From assembly GCA_044225565.1 (NCBI GenBank), contig JBGAIL010000137.1, positions 1 to 12,907 on the forward strand: 12,907 nucleotides of DNA, written 5' to 3'. Of the stretch, positions 7,137-12,907 are shown piece by piece (position 1 is the first letter of the stretch; every line of letters starts with the position of its first letter). Made by a program: the position numbers and the translations under genes. The notes below the pieces were generated by a model that was not told where the DNA came from, did not search any database, and was given only the letters and a program-made list of their open reading frames with translations. The DNA is from CAVXAE01 sp044225565. GTDB lineage: Bacteria; Pseudomonadota; Gammaproteobacteria; Steroidobacterales; Steroidobacteraceae.

Positions 7137-7150
7137 GAAAGTTGCGCACG

Positions 7151-7189
7151 GCGGCCTCCGCACAATCGGCGATTCCTGCGGAAGGCCGC
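7151..7189 (+). repeat. Second strong stem-loop in the ligase/DUF1611 gap
   Basis: GCGGCCTCCGCA pairs with TGCGGAAGGCCGC (one bulged A) around a 14-nt loop. It ends 56 nt before the DUF1611 start and has no T-run after it. Together with the hairpin 14 bp upstream it makes most of the 146-bp gap foldable, suggesting post-transcriptional control of the downstream pair. Confidence 0.4.
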
Positions 7190-7245
7190 GGCGCTTAATG
7201 AAGGCATCCCACGCTCCGGGACGACCACTTCGAGAGAGACCGCTC

Positions 7246-8253
7246 ATGGATCTGCCTTCCCCCTACGCCCTGTTCCTGGGTGACGTCGATCCGCTGTCGG
7301 CCAAGACGGCCACGGGCATCGCACACTGGCGGGCGGACCGCTGCGTCGCGCAGGTCACGCTGCCCGGCTGCACCGTCGACCTGAAACTGCCCGCGCTCTC
7401 GCCTGCAGCCGCCGCCGCCGCAGGCGCCAGGCTGCTCATCGTCGGCGTCGCGAATTTCGGTGGCAAGGTCGCCGACAACTGGGTACCGACGCTCGTCGAA
7501 GCGCTGGAAGCGGGCCTGGACGTCGCATCCGGCCTTCATCAGCGGCTGGCGGACATCCCTGCGCTGGCGCAGGCCGCCGCACGGTACGAGCGGCGCCTGT
7601 TCGACGTGCGCCATCCCCGGCCCGGACAGACTCCGATCGCCACAGGCAAGAAGAGATCCGGCAAGCGCGTGCTGGCGGTCGGCACGGACTGCGCCGTCGG
7701 CAAGATGTTCGCGGCACTGGCCATCGAGCGCGAGCTGCGCAGCCGCGGCATCGCCGCGGATTTCCGCGCAACGGGGCAAACCGGGATATTCATCGCCGGC
7801 AGCGGCGTGAGCGTCGATGCGGTGGTGTCTGACTTCGTGGCCGGCGCCGCGGAGGCGCTTTCGCCGGCAAACGACCCCGATCACTGGGACGTGGTCGAAG
7901 GACAGGGGTCCCTGCATCATCCGGCATATGCAGGCGTCACGCTGGGCCTCATCCACGGCTCGCAGCCGGATGCGCTCGTGCTGTGTCATTCCATCGAGCG
8001 CGAGCAACTCGACGGCTATCCCGAATACCGCGTGCCGGGGTTCAAGGAAGCGATCGAAGTGAACGAGCGTGCCGCGCGACTGACGAATCCGCGTGCGAAA
8101 GTGGTAGGGGTCAGCGTCAACACCTCGAAGGTCAGTGCAGAAACCGCGCGCGAATACCTCGCCACGCTCGAATCGGCGCTGGCCCTCCCCTGCTGCGACC
8201 CAGTGCGTACCGGGGTCCGCCCGATCGTCGACCGCCTGCTGGCCGAGGCGTGA
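7246..8253 (+). CDS. DUF1611 family P-loop protein, DgcN-like (D-glutamate N-acyltransferase candidate)
   Basis: A 335-residue protein with the DUF1611 architecture: an N-terminal Rossmann-like domain (starting LPSPYALFLGDVD, with LLIVGVANFGG) and a C-terminal P-loop domain. The P-loop is GTDCAVGKM (146-154), followed by FRATGQTG (173-180) and VVEGQGSLHHP (216-226), all hallmarks of the family. A characterised member, DgcN, N-acetylates D-glutamate in a D-glutamate catabolic pathway together with the enolase-superfamily racemase DgcA. No racemase gene is in this window; a D-aminoacylase gene lies 47 bp downstream instead. The start at 7246 begins the conserved N-terminus; an in-frame ATG at 7198 would add 16 unconserved-looking residues. 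Both starts have only moderate Shine-Dalgarno matches. Family certain, exact substrate open. Confidence 0.9.
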   Translation: MDLPSPYALFLGDVDPLSAKTATGIAHWRADRCVAQVTLPGCTVDLKLPALSPAAAAAAGARLLIVGVANFGGKVADNWVPTLVEALEAGLDVASGLHQRLADIPALAQAAARYERRLFDVRHPRPGQTPIATGKKRSGKRVLAVGTDCAVGKMFAALAIERELRSRGIAADFRATGQTGIFIAGSGVSVDAVVSDFVAGAAEALSPANDPDHWDVVEGQGSLHHPAYAGVTLGLIHGSQPDALVLCHSIEREQLDGYPEYRVPGFKEAIEVNERAARLTNPRAKVVGVSVNTSKVSAETAREYLATLESALALPCCDPVRTGVRPIVDRLLAEA

Positions 8254-8287
8254 AACGCATACGCCGATGCGGGCCGTCACATGAGCG

Positions 8288-8303
8288 AAGGGAGATTCAC
8301 TTG
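8288..8303 (+). promoter_or_regulatory. Ribosome binding site that fixes a TTG start
   Basis: AAGGGAG (8288-8294) lies 6 nt before TTG (8301-8303). No in-frame ATG occurs before the conserved catalytic domain, so this site decides the start of the aminoacylase. The site lies within a seven-codon ATG-started frame (8281-8304) whose TGA overlaps the TTG. Confidence 0.75.
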
Positions 8304-9827
8304 AGCATCGAATCGAAACTGCGCGTGCTGCGCATCGCCCCACTGCTGATCGTCGGACTGGCCCTCCATGCGCACGGAAGCCGTGCCGCCGAGCCATCGG
8401 CGACCACCGTCATCATCAACGCACAGCTGGCGGACGGCACCGGTGCGGCCTTGCGACAGGCCAACGTGCGCATCGCAGGCGATCGCATCGAGCGAGTGGG
8501 CTCGTTCGAGCCTGGACGCGACGAGCAGGTCATCGACGCGAAGGGCCTGGTGCTCGCGCCGGGGTTCATCGACATCCACAACCACTCCGACAAAGGCCTG
8601 CCGAACGACCCGCTCGCCGAGACCCAGATCTCGCAGGGCATCACGACCGCCGTCCTCGGCGCCGACGGCCTTTCGCCCTGGCCGCTGCGCGCCTGGCTCG
8701 ACGAGCGCCGGCGCAATCCGGCGTCGCTCAACATCGCGGTGATGGCAGGCCACGCCACCCTCCGCAAGGCGGTGATGGGAGACGACTACAAACGCGTCGC
8801 CACCGCGGCGGAAGTCGAGCGCATGGCGCAACTCGTCGGCCAGGCGATGGACGAAGGCGCGGCCGGCCTCTCCAGTGGCCTCGAATACGAGGTCGGCGGC
8901 TATGCCGCCACCGATGAGCTGGTCGCGATGGCGCGCGTCGCGGCGAAACGAGGCGGGTTCTACATGACCCACGTCCGCGACGAGGCCGACCGCAGCTTCG
9001 AGGCGCTGCAGGAAGAGATCGCCATCGCCGAGCAGGCGCGCATTCCCGTCGACCACTCCCACATCAAGCTCGCCACGGCGAAGGTCCTGGGCAGGGCGCA
9101 GGAATACATCGGGATCATCGAGGCGGCGCGCAAGCGCGGCGTCGATTTCCTCGCGGACTGCTACCCGTACGACGCATGGTTCTCGACCATCAAGGTGCTG
9201 GTGCCCGACAAGCGATACGAAGACCCGGTGAGCGTGCAACGCGCGCTCGACGATGTGGGAGGCGCGAGCCGCGTGACGATCGCGAAGTTCCCGCCGAACA
9301 GCGCCTACGAATGGCACACCATCGATGAGCTGGCGCGCAAAGCGGGTATCACGCCCGTGGAGATGTACGTTCGGATCATTCGCGAAGGCCACGCGGGTGG
9401 CGTGGATGCGTGGGTCATCGGGCACGCGATGGTCGAAGCGGATGTGGAGGCCTTCTACCGCCAGCCCTGGGTCATGGTGTCGAGCGACGGCGGCCTCGGC
9501 TTGTCGCATCCGCGAAGCGCAGGCACTTTCCCTCGAGTGCTCGCACGCTACGTGCGCGAAAGGAAGGTGCTGTCACTGCCGGAAGCCATTCGCAAGATGA
9601 CTTCCCTGCCCGCGCAGCGCCTGGGCTGGAGCGACCGTGGCACCGTCCGCGAAGGTGCCATCGCCGATCTGGTGCTCTTCGATGCCGCGACGGTGACGGA
9701 CCGCGCGACGTTCGCTCAGCCCACCGAGCTCGCCACCGGAATCGAGAAAGTCTTCGTGAACGGCACGCTGATCTGGAGCGCGGGCAAGCCCACCGGAGCC
9801 CGCCCGGGACGCGTGCTGTCGAAGTGA
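8301..9827 (+). CDS. Secreted N-acyl-D-amino-acid deacylase (D-aminoacylase) family amidohydrolase
   Basis: A 508-residue amidohydrolase-3 protein expected to hydrolyse the amide bond of N-acyl-D-amino acids. The TTG start gives a Sec signal peptide (basic 6-11, hydrophobic 12-22, cleavage near SRAA at 27-30). Family motifs follow: a small N-terminal beta domain, APGFIDIHNHSD with His93 and His95, SQGITTAVLGADG (111-123), MTHVRDE (His224), VDHSHIK (His252, His254) and VMVSSDGG (Asp396, the catalytic aspartate position), ending with a GAIADLVLFD beta segment. Classical D-aminoacylases have GNCG with a metal-bridging cysteine; here Asp122 occupies that place at the same distance from the HxH motif. 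That suggests a divergent subgroup, perhaps with altered specificity. It is the last gene of the rightward operon, and its end is 7 bp from the end of the convergent regulator gene. Confidence 0.9.
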   Translation: MSIESKLRVLRIAPLLIVGLALHAHGSRAAEPSATTVIINAQLADGTGAALRQANVRIAGDRIERVGSFEPGRDEQVIDAKGLVLAPGFIDIHNHSDKGLPNDPLAETQISQGITTAVLGADGLSPWPLRAWLDERRRNPASLNIAVMAGHATLRKAVMGDDYKRVATAAEVERMAQLVGQAMDEGAAGLSSGLEYEVGGYAATDELVAMARVAAKRGGFYMTHVRDEADRSFEALQEEIAIAEQARIPVDHSHIKLATAKVLGRAQEYIGIIEAARKRGVDFLADCYPYDAWFSTIKVLVPDKRYEDPVSVQRALDDVGGASRVTIAKFPPNSAYEWHTIDELARKAGITPVEMYVRIIREGHAGGVDAWVIGHAMVEADVEAFYRQPWVMVSSDGGLGLSHPRSAGTFPRVLARYVRERKVLSLPEAIRKMTSLPAQRLGWSDRGTVREGAIADLVLFDAATVTDRATFAQPTELATGIEKVFVNGTLIWSAGKPTGARPGRVLSK

Positions 9828-9834
9828 GGGCGGC

Positions 9835-10356
9835 TCATCCGTCGTCGTCGCGCATCAGGCGACCTACCACCTGCTTCAGGTCGCTCTGACCGATCGACTT
9901 GATCGAGCTGGAGACCGGGAAGGTCACGAAATCGAACTCGCACTCGCTCGCCGCGCGCAGCTTGCCGATGACGTCCTGGTACTTCTCGACCGTCGCGGCG
10001 ATCACGACCAGGATGTAGTCGATGGTGCCGAGCACGCCCTGGCAGGCGATGATCTCGGGAATCCTGAGGATCGTCTTCTCGAACTGCTTGCCGCGCGCGG
10101 CGGTGTAGTTCAGCAGCTTCACCTGCACCATGAACTGCAGGCAGCTCGCGAGGCGCGCGATGTCGATGTCCGCGTGGTAGCCGCGGATGACCTCCGCCTG
10201 CTCGAGCCGCCGCATGCGCTCGTAGCAGCGGCTGGCCGACAGGCCCACCTCGGTGCTCATCTGCACCTTGCTGATGCGCGCTTCCCGGTACAGCGCCGTC
10301 AGGATGTTGAGATCGATCCGGTCGACGGCGTTGGGGCGCGACGGACTTTGCGGCAT
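9835..10356 (-). CDS. AsnC/Lrp family transcriptional regulator
   Basis: A 173-residue regulator. An N-terminal winged helix-turn-helix spans about residues 13-62 (DRIDLNILTALYREARISKVQMSTEVGLSAS in two parts, then RCYERMRRLEQAEVIRGYHADID), the standard AsnC/Lrp pattern. Residues 75-150 form the ligand-binding/oligomerisation (RAM) domain, with the variant segment VLGTIDYILVVIAATVEKYQDVI. Family members are usually octamers or dimers that respond to an amino acid and control neighbouring transport or catabolic genes. Divergent placement from the TonB receptor and convergence with the aminoacylase fit local control of this locus. A GGGGAAG site 7 nt before the ATG supports the start. The effector could be the amino acid released by the pathway (inference). 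Confidence 0.95.
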   Translation of the reverse strand: MPQSPSRPNAVDRIDLNILTALYREARISKVQMSTEVGLSASRCYERMRRLEQAEVIRGYHADIDIARLASCLQFMVQVKLLNYTAARGKQFEKTILRIPEIIACQGVLGTIDYILVVIAATVEKYQDVIGKLRAASECEFDFVTFPVSSSIKSIGQSDLKQVVGRLMRDDDG

Positions 10357-10424
10357 CGAGTCGCTTCCCCGCTCGCTCGATCCTCAAACTGCCATCGCGC
10401 ACCGCTTCCAGCCATGAGCAAATC

Positions 10425-10441
10425 CTTATCCCTGCCATAAG
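10425..10441. promoter_or_regulatory. Candidate AsnC/Lrp operator in the regulator/receptor divergent region
   Basis: CTTAT and ATAAG form a short inverted repeat with a 7-bp centre, the most AT-rich dyad in the 233-bp gap. Lrp-type proteins favour such weakly palindromic AT-rich sites of about 15 bp. A GC-rich near-palindrome (10441-10461, one mismatched pair) directly abuts it. No convincing -35/-10 pair was found for either gene. Confidence 0.25.
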
Positions 10442-10589
10442 CCCGCGGCGACGCTGCGGGCCGCACGCTTGCGGAACCTTCGGGGCAGGCCGGCAAAACG
10501 ACAGGAACCGATGCGGTCCGGCCATCGCCGTGCCGTTTGTTTCGCATCGCGACGGTAGGCTCTGACGAAAACTCTCGGGGGAGACGCCG

Positions 10590-12812
10590 ATGACGAAGCA
10601 CAAGCTGTCCCTGGTGGCGAATGGCGTGACGATGGCGCTGGCGGCCGTGTCGCTCGGCACGCAAGCACAGGCGCAACAAGCGCAGAGCGCCGACGAGGCT
10701 CAATCCACGCCTTCCACGATAGAGGAAGTCACCGTCACCGCCTCGCGGCGCGAGGAGCGACTCCAGGACGTCGCCGTCGCCGTGTCGGTGATCGATCCGA
10801 AGCAGTTCGCCAACTCCGGCTTGACCGAGCTGACCACCATCCTGCCGTTCGCCCCGGGCGTCGCGGTGCAGGACACCGGGTCCACGTATCGCAACGACGT
10901 CTACATCCGCGGCATCAACGCGACCGGCGCCGGCGGCGTGGGCACCTATGTCGACGACATCCCGTACGGCTCCTCCACCAAGGATGCCGGCGGCGGCGCG
11001 CCCATCGACAGCATGCTGCTCGACGTCGAGCAGCTGAGCATCCTGAAAGGCCCGCAGGGCACGCTGTACGGCGCCAGCGCCATGGGCGGCGTCATCAAGT
11101 ACAAGACGCGGGATCCGTCGACCAGCGCCTGGAGCGGCAGCGCCAGCGCCGATCTGTCCAGCACGCGCGGCGGCGGCCTGAACCAGCTGTATCGCCTCTC
11201 CGTCAACGGCCCGATCGCCGAGGACCGGGTGGGCGTGAGCCTCACCGGCTTCTGGAAGAGCAAGGCCGGATTCATCGACAACGTGGCCATTCCCAAGAAC
11301 GGCTGGGACGACTACGAGTACTACGGCGGCTCCGCCGCACTGCTGTTCACGCCGACGGAAGCGCTGAGCATCAAGCTGCAGGGGATGTACCAGAAGTCCA
11401 CGCAGGACGGCCTCGCCACCATCCTCACGGACAACGAGGGCGAGCCGCTCTTCGGCAGGTTCGCCAACTCCACGGCGCAACTGACGCCCAGCACCTTCGA
11501 CACGAGCCTGCTCGGCCTGAGCGTCAACTACGACTTCGGCTTCGCGAAGCTCACCTCGATCACGAGCTACCAGGAGCTCGAGAACGTCCGCAACTCGGAC
11601 CTCACCATCCCGTTCGCGAGCTTCGCCGACATCTACTTCCCGGACAACGCGCCGCACACTTCGGCGCTGTTCACCGGCGCGCTCGGCTGGGACCGGGTCA
11701 CGCAGGAGCTGCGCCTCTCCTCGCCCTCCAACACCCATTTCGAGTGGCTGGCGGGCGCGTTCTACTCCCGCGAGAAGGGCTTCAACACCCAGCGCATCGA
11801 CACCGTGCCGGCGGAGCCCGAGTTCTTCTTCGTGGACTTCCCGGGGAAGTACACGGAGAAAGCCGCATTCGCGACGGCCACTTACTATTTCACCCCGCAG
11901 CTGGATACGAGCCTGGGCTACCGGCTGAGCGACACCGAGAACTCGATCCAGCTCGATGCGATCGGGCCGCTCGTGGGCACGCTGCCGCTGAACTCGTACA
12001 AGGACCGGGTCTCCACCTACCTGCTCAACGCGCGCTACCGTCCGAGCCAGCGCACTTCCATCTTCGCCCGCGCCGCCAACGGCTTCCGTCCCGCGGTCGC
12101 CAACTTCAGGATCCGCGACACGCAGACCGGCGAGTTCCTCTCCGACGCCTTCGTGAAGCCCGACAAGCTGTGGAGCTACGAGCTCGGCATCAAGGGCCGC
12201 TCCGAGAGCGGGCTCGTCGGCTACGAGCTCGCCGGATTCTTCATCGACTGGAAGGACTTCCAGGTGAACGTGTCGCGCGGCGGCATCCTCGTGGCCACCA
12301 ACGGCAAGGCCGCCACGAGCCGGGGCCTGGAAGGCTCGCTCACCGTGGCGCCCACCGATTCGCTGAGCTTCATGGGAACGCTCAGCTACACCGACGCGAA
12401 GCTCGATGCCGACGATCCGAACGTGGGCGGCGCCAAGGGCGACCAGCTGCCGAACAGCCCGAAGTGGATGGCCTCGCTGGGCGCCAACTACGACTTCATG
12501 CTGGGCAGCCTGCCCGCGTACGTGGGCGGCTCGTACCGCTACAACGGCAAGTATCCCGTCGGCTTCGGCGGCGTCACGATCGATGGCCAGTTCTATCCGG
12601 CGGCGAGCCCCCGCTACACGAACGACAGCTATCAGACCGTGAACCTGCAGTTGGGCCTGAAGCTGCAGCGCTTCGAGGCGACGGCGTACGTGACCAACCT
12701 GTTCGACGACTACGGCTACACCAACATCACGACCAGCTTCACCGGGCTGTCGACGGCGATCCCGCTGCGCCCGCGGACGTTCGGCATCGTGCTCAGGACG
12801 AGCTTCGACTGA
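10590..12812 (+). CDS. TonB-dependent outer-membrane receptor
   Basis: A 740-residue receptor importing a substrate across the outer membrane using proton-motive energy passed by TonB. A signal peptide ends near residue 28 (TQAQA-QQ), followed by a likely TonB box, EEVTVTASRR (45-54). The plug domain runs to about residue 175 with VYIRGIN and ILKGPQGTLYGASAMGGVIKY. The rest is beta-barrel with alternating aromatic strands, including LWSYELGIKGR and the terminal FGIVLRTSFD; the last residue is Asp after the usual terminal Phe. GGAG 6 nt before the ATG fixes the start. Receptors of this iron-complex outer-membrane subfamily in environmental Proteobacteria often carry organic nutrients, not siderophores; neighbours here suggest an acylated or gamma-glutamyl amino acid (inference). 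No FecR/sigma factor pair adjoins it, so control probably comes from the divergent AsnC/Lrp protein. Confidence 0.95.
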   Translation: MTKHKLSLVANGVTMALAAVSLGTQAQAQQAQSADEAQSTPSTIEEVTVTASRREERLQDVAVAVSVIDPKQFANSGLTELTTILPFAPGVAVQDTGSTYRNDVYIRGINATGAGGVGTYVDDIPYGSSTKDAGGGAPIDSMLLDVEQLSILKGPQGTLYGASAMGGVIKYKTRDPSTSAWSGSASADLSSTRGGGLNQLYRLSVNGPIAEDRVGVSLTGFWKSKAGFIDNVAIPKNGWDDYEYYGGSAALLFTPTEALSIKLQGMYQKSTQDGLATILTDNEGEPLFGRFANSTAQLTPSTFDTSLLGLSVNYDFGFAKLTSITSYQELENVRNSDLTIPFASFADIYFPDNAPHTSALFTGALGWDRVTQELRLSSPSNTHFEWLAGAFYSREKGFNTQRIDTVPAEPEFFFVDFPGKYTEKAAFATATYYFTPQLDTSLGYRLSDTENSIQLDAIGPLVGTLPLNSYKDRVSTYLLNARYRPSQRTSIFARAANGFRPAVANFRIRDTQTGEFLSDAFVKPDKLWSYELGIKGRSESGLVGYELAGFFIDWKDFQVNVSRGGILVATNGKAATSRGLEGSLTVAPTDSLSFMGTLSYTDAKLDADDPNVGGAKGDQLPNSPKWMASLGANYDFMLGSLPAYVGGSYRYNGKYPVGFGGVTIDGQFYPAASPRYTNDSYQTVNLQLGLKLQRFEATAYVTNLFDDYGYTNITTSFTGLSTAIPLRPRTFGIVLRTSFD

Positions 12813-12832
12813 GCGACCCCGCATCGGGCCGG

Positions 12833-12864
12833 GCGGGCGCATGCCTTTCCACGGCTGCGCCCGC
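12833..12864. terminator. GC-rich hairpin after the receptor gene
   Basis: GCGGGCGC (12833-12840) and GCGCCCGC (12857-12864) are exact 8-bp complements around a 16-nt loop, beginning 20 bp after the receptor stop. Only TTC follows, so it is not a classic T-tailed terminator, although its position between the receptor and a possible convergent gene fits termination. Confidence 0.45.
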
Positions 12865-12865
12865 T

Positions 12866-12907
12866 TCAGTCGCCCTGCCAGTGCGCCGTGGAGCTATTGC
12901 GGCGAGA
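12866..12907 (-). CDS. Possible C-terminal end of a convergent gene (13 codons visible)
   Basis: The minus strand reads 13 open codons ending AHWQGD and a TGA stop immediately beside the hairpin, with mostly G or C in third positions. A convergent gene ending here would explain the hairpin. Too little sequence is visible to assign a family, and a plus-strand frame from 12841 is also open to the edge, so this is tentative. Confidence 0.25.
   Translation of the reverse strand, partial: SRRNSSTAHWQGD

Noticed and set aside
10299..12842. An 847-codon minus-strand open frame opposite the TonB receptor
   Set aside because: Its sequence is Arg/Val/Glu/Gly-rich with no family match, and the receptor on the other strand has signal peptide, TonB box, plug and barrel motifs.
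12841..12907. Plus-strand open frame starting at ATG 12841 and running to the edge
   Set aside because: It has no ribosome binding site, starts inside the hairpin loop, and its visible sequence has no recognisable character.
1..12907. CRISPR arrays, tRNA or rRNA genes, insertion sequences, integrase or attachment sites
   Set aside because: I saw no regularly spaced direct repeats, no tRNA-like cloverleaf, no transposase or integrase motif, and no terminal inverted repeats with flanking target duplications.

Overview
The window is GC-rich DNA, tightly packed with genes, from a Gram-negative bacterium. The support is a TonB-dependent outer-membrane receptor, periplasm-targeted hydrolases (one Sec-type and one Tat-type signal), and strong G/C preference at third codon positions. 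The overall style (Spinster-like MFS, DUF1611, D-aminoacylase, AsnC/Lrp regulator, TonB receptor) recalls environmental Proteobacteria such as Steroidobacteraceae, Nevskiales or sphingomonads. The lineage is inference only.

Left part (1-1288, minus strand): a gamma-glutamyltransferase precursor cut by the window edge, preceded by a VOC (glyoxalase-fold) protein whose stop codon overlaps its start as ATGA. Next (1417-2440, minus strand) is a two-gene cassette: a ribbon-helix-helix DNA-binding protein followed 7 bp later by a DUF6036/AbiEii-type nucleotidyltransferase. In front of it lies a perfect 22-bp AT-rich palindrome that overlaps a TTGACA -35 element. The probable -10 sits so close to the ATG that the mRNA may be leaderless. 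This looks like an autoregulated toxin-antitoxin-like module.

Middle part (2595-9827): a divergent catabolic locus. Leftward runs MFS transporter then Tat-exported FluG-like amidohydrolase (18 bp apart). Rightward runs AMP-dependent acyl-CoA ligase, a DUF1611 P-loop protein (the family of the D-glutamate N-acetyltransferase DgcN), and a secreted D-aminoacylase-type amidohydrolase that starts at TTG. The 203-bp divergent promoter carries a 12-bp-arm inverted repeat. The 146-bp ligase/DUF1611 gap carries two strong stem-loops.

Right part (9835-12812): an AsnC/Lrp regulator, convergent with the aminoacylase and divergent from a 740-residue TonB-dependent receptor. A GC-rich hairpin follows the receptor near the window end.

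Working model (inference): the receptor imports an N-acyl or gamma-glutamyl amino-acid conjugate. Periplasmic hydrolases (aminoacylase, Tat amidohydrolase, possibly the gamma-glutamyltransferase) cleave it. The MFS carrier moves products across the inner membrane. The ligase activates the released acid as a CoA thioester, the DUF1611 enzyme acts on the (D-)amino acid, and the AsnC/Lrp protein senses an amino acid.
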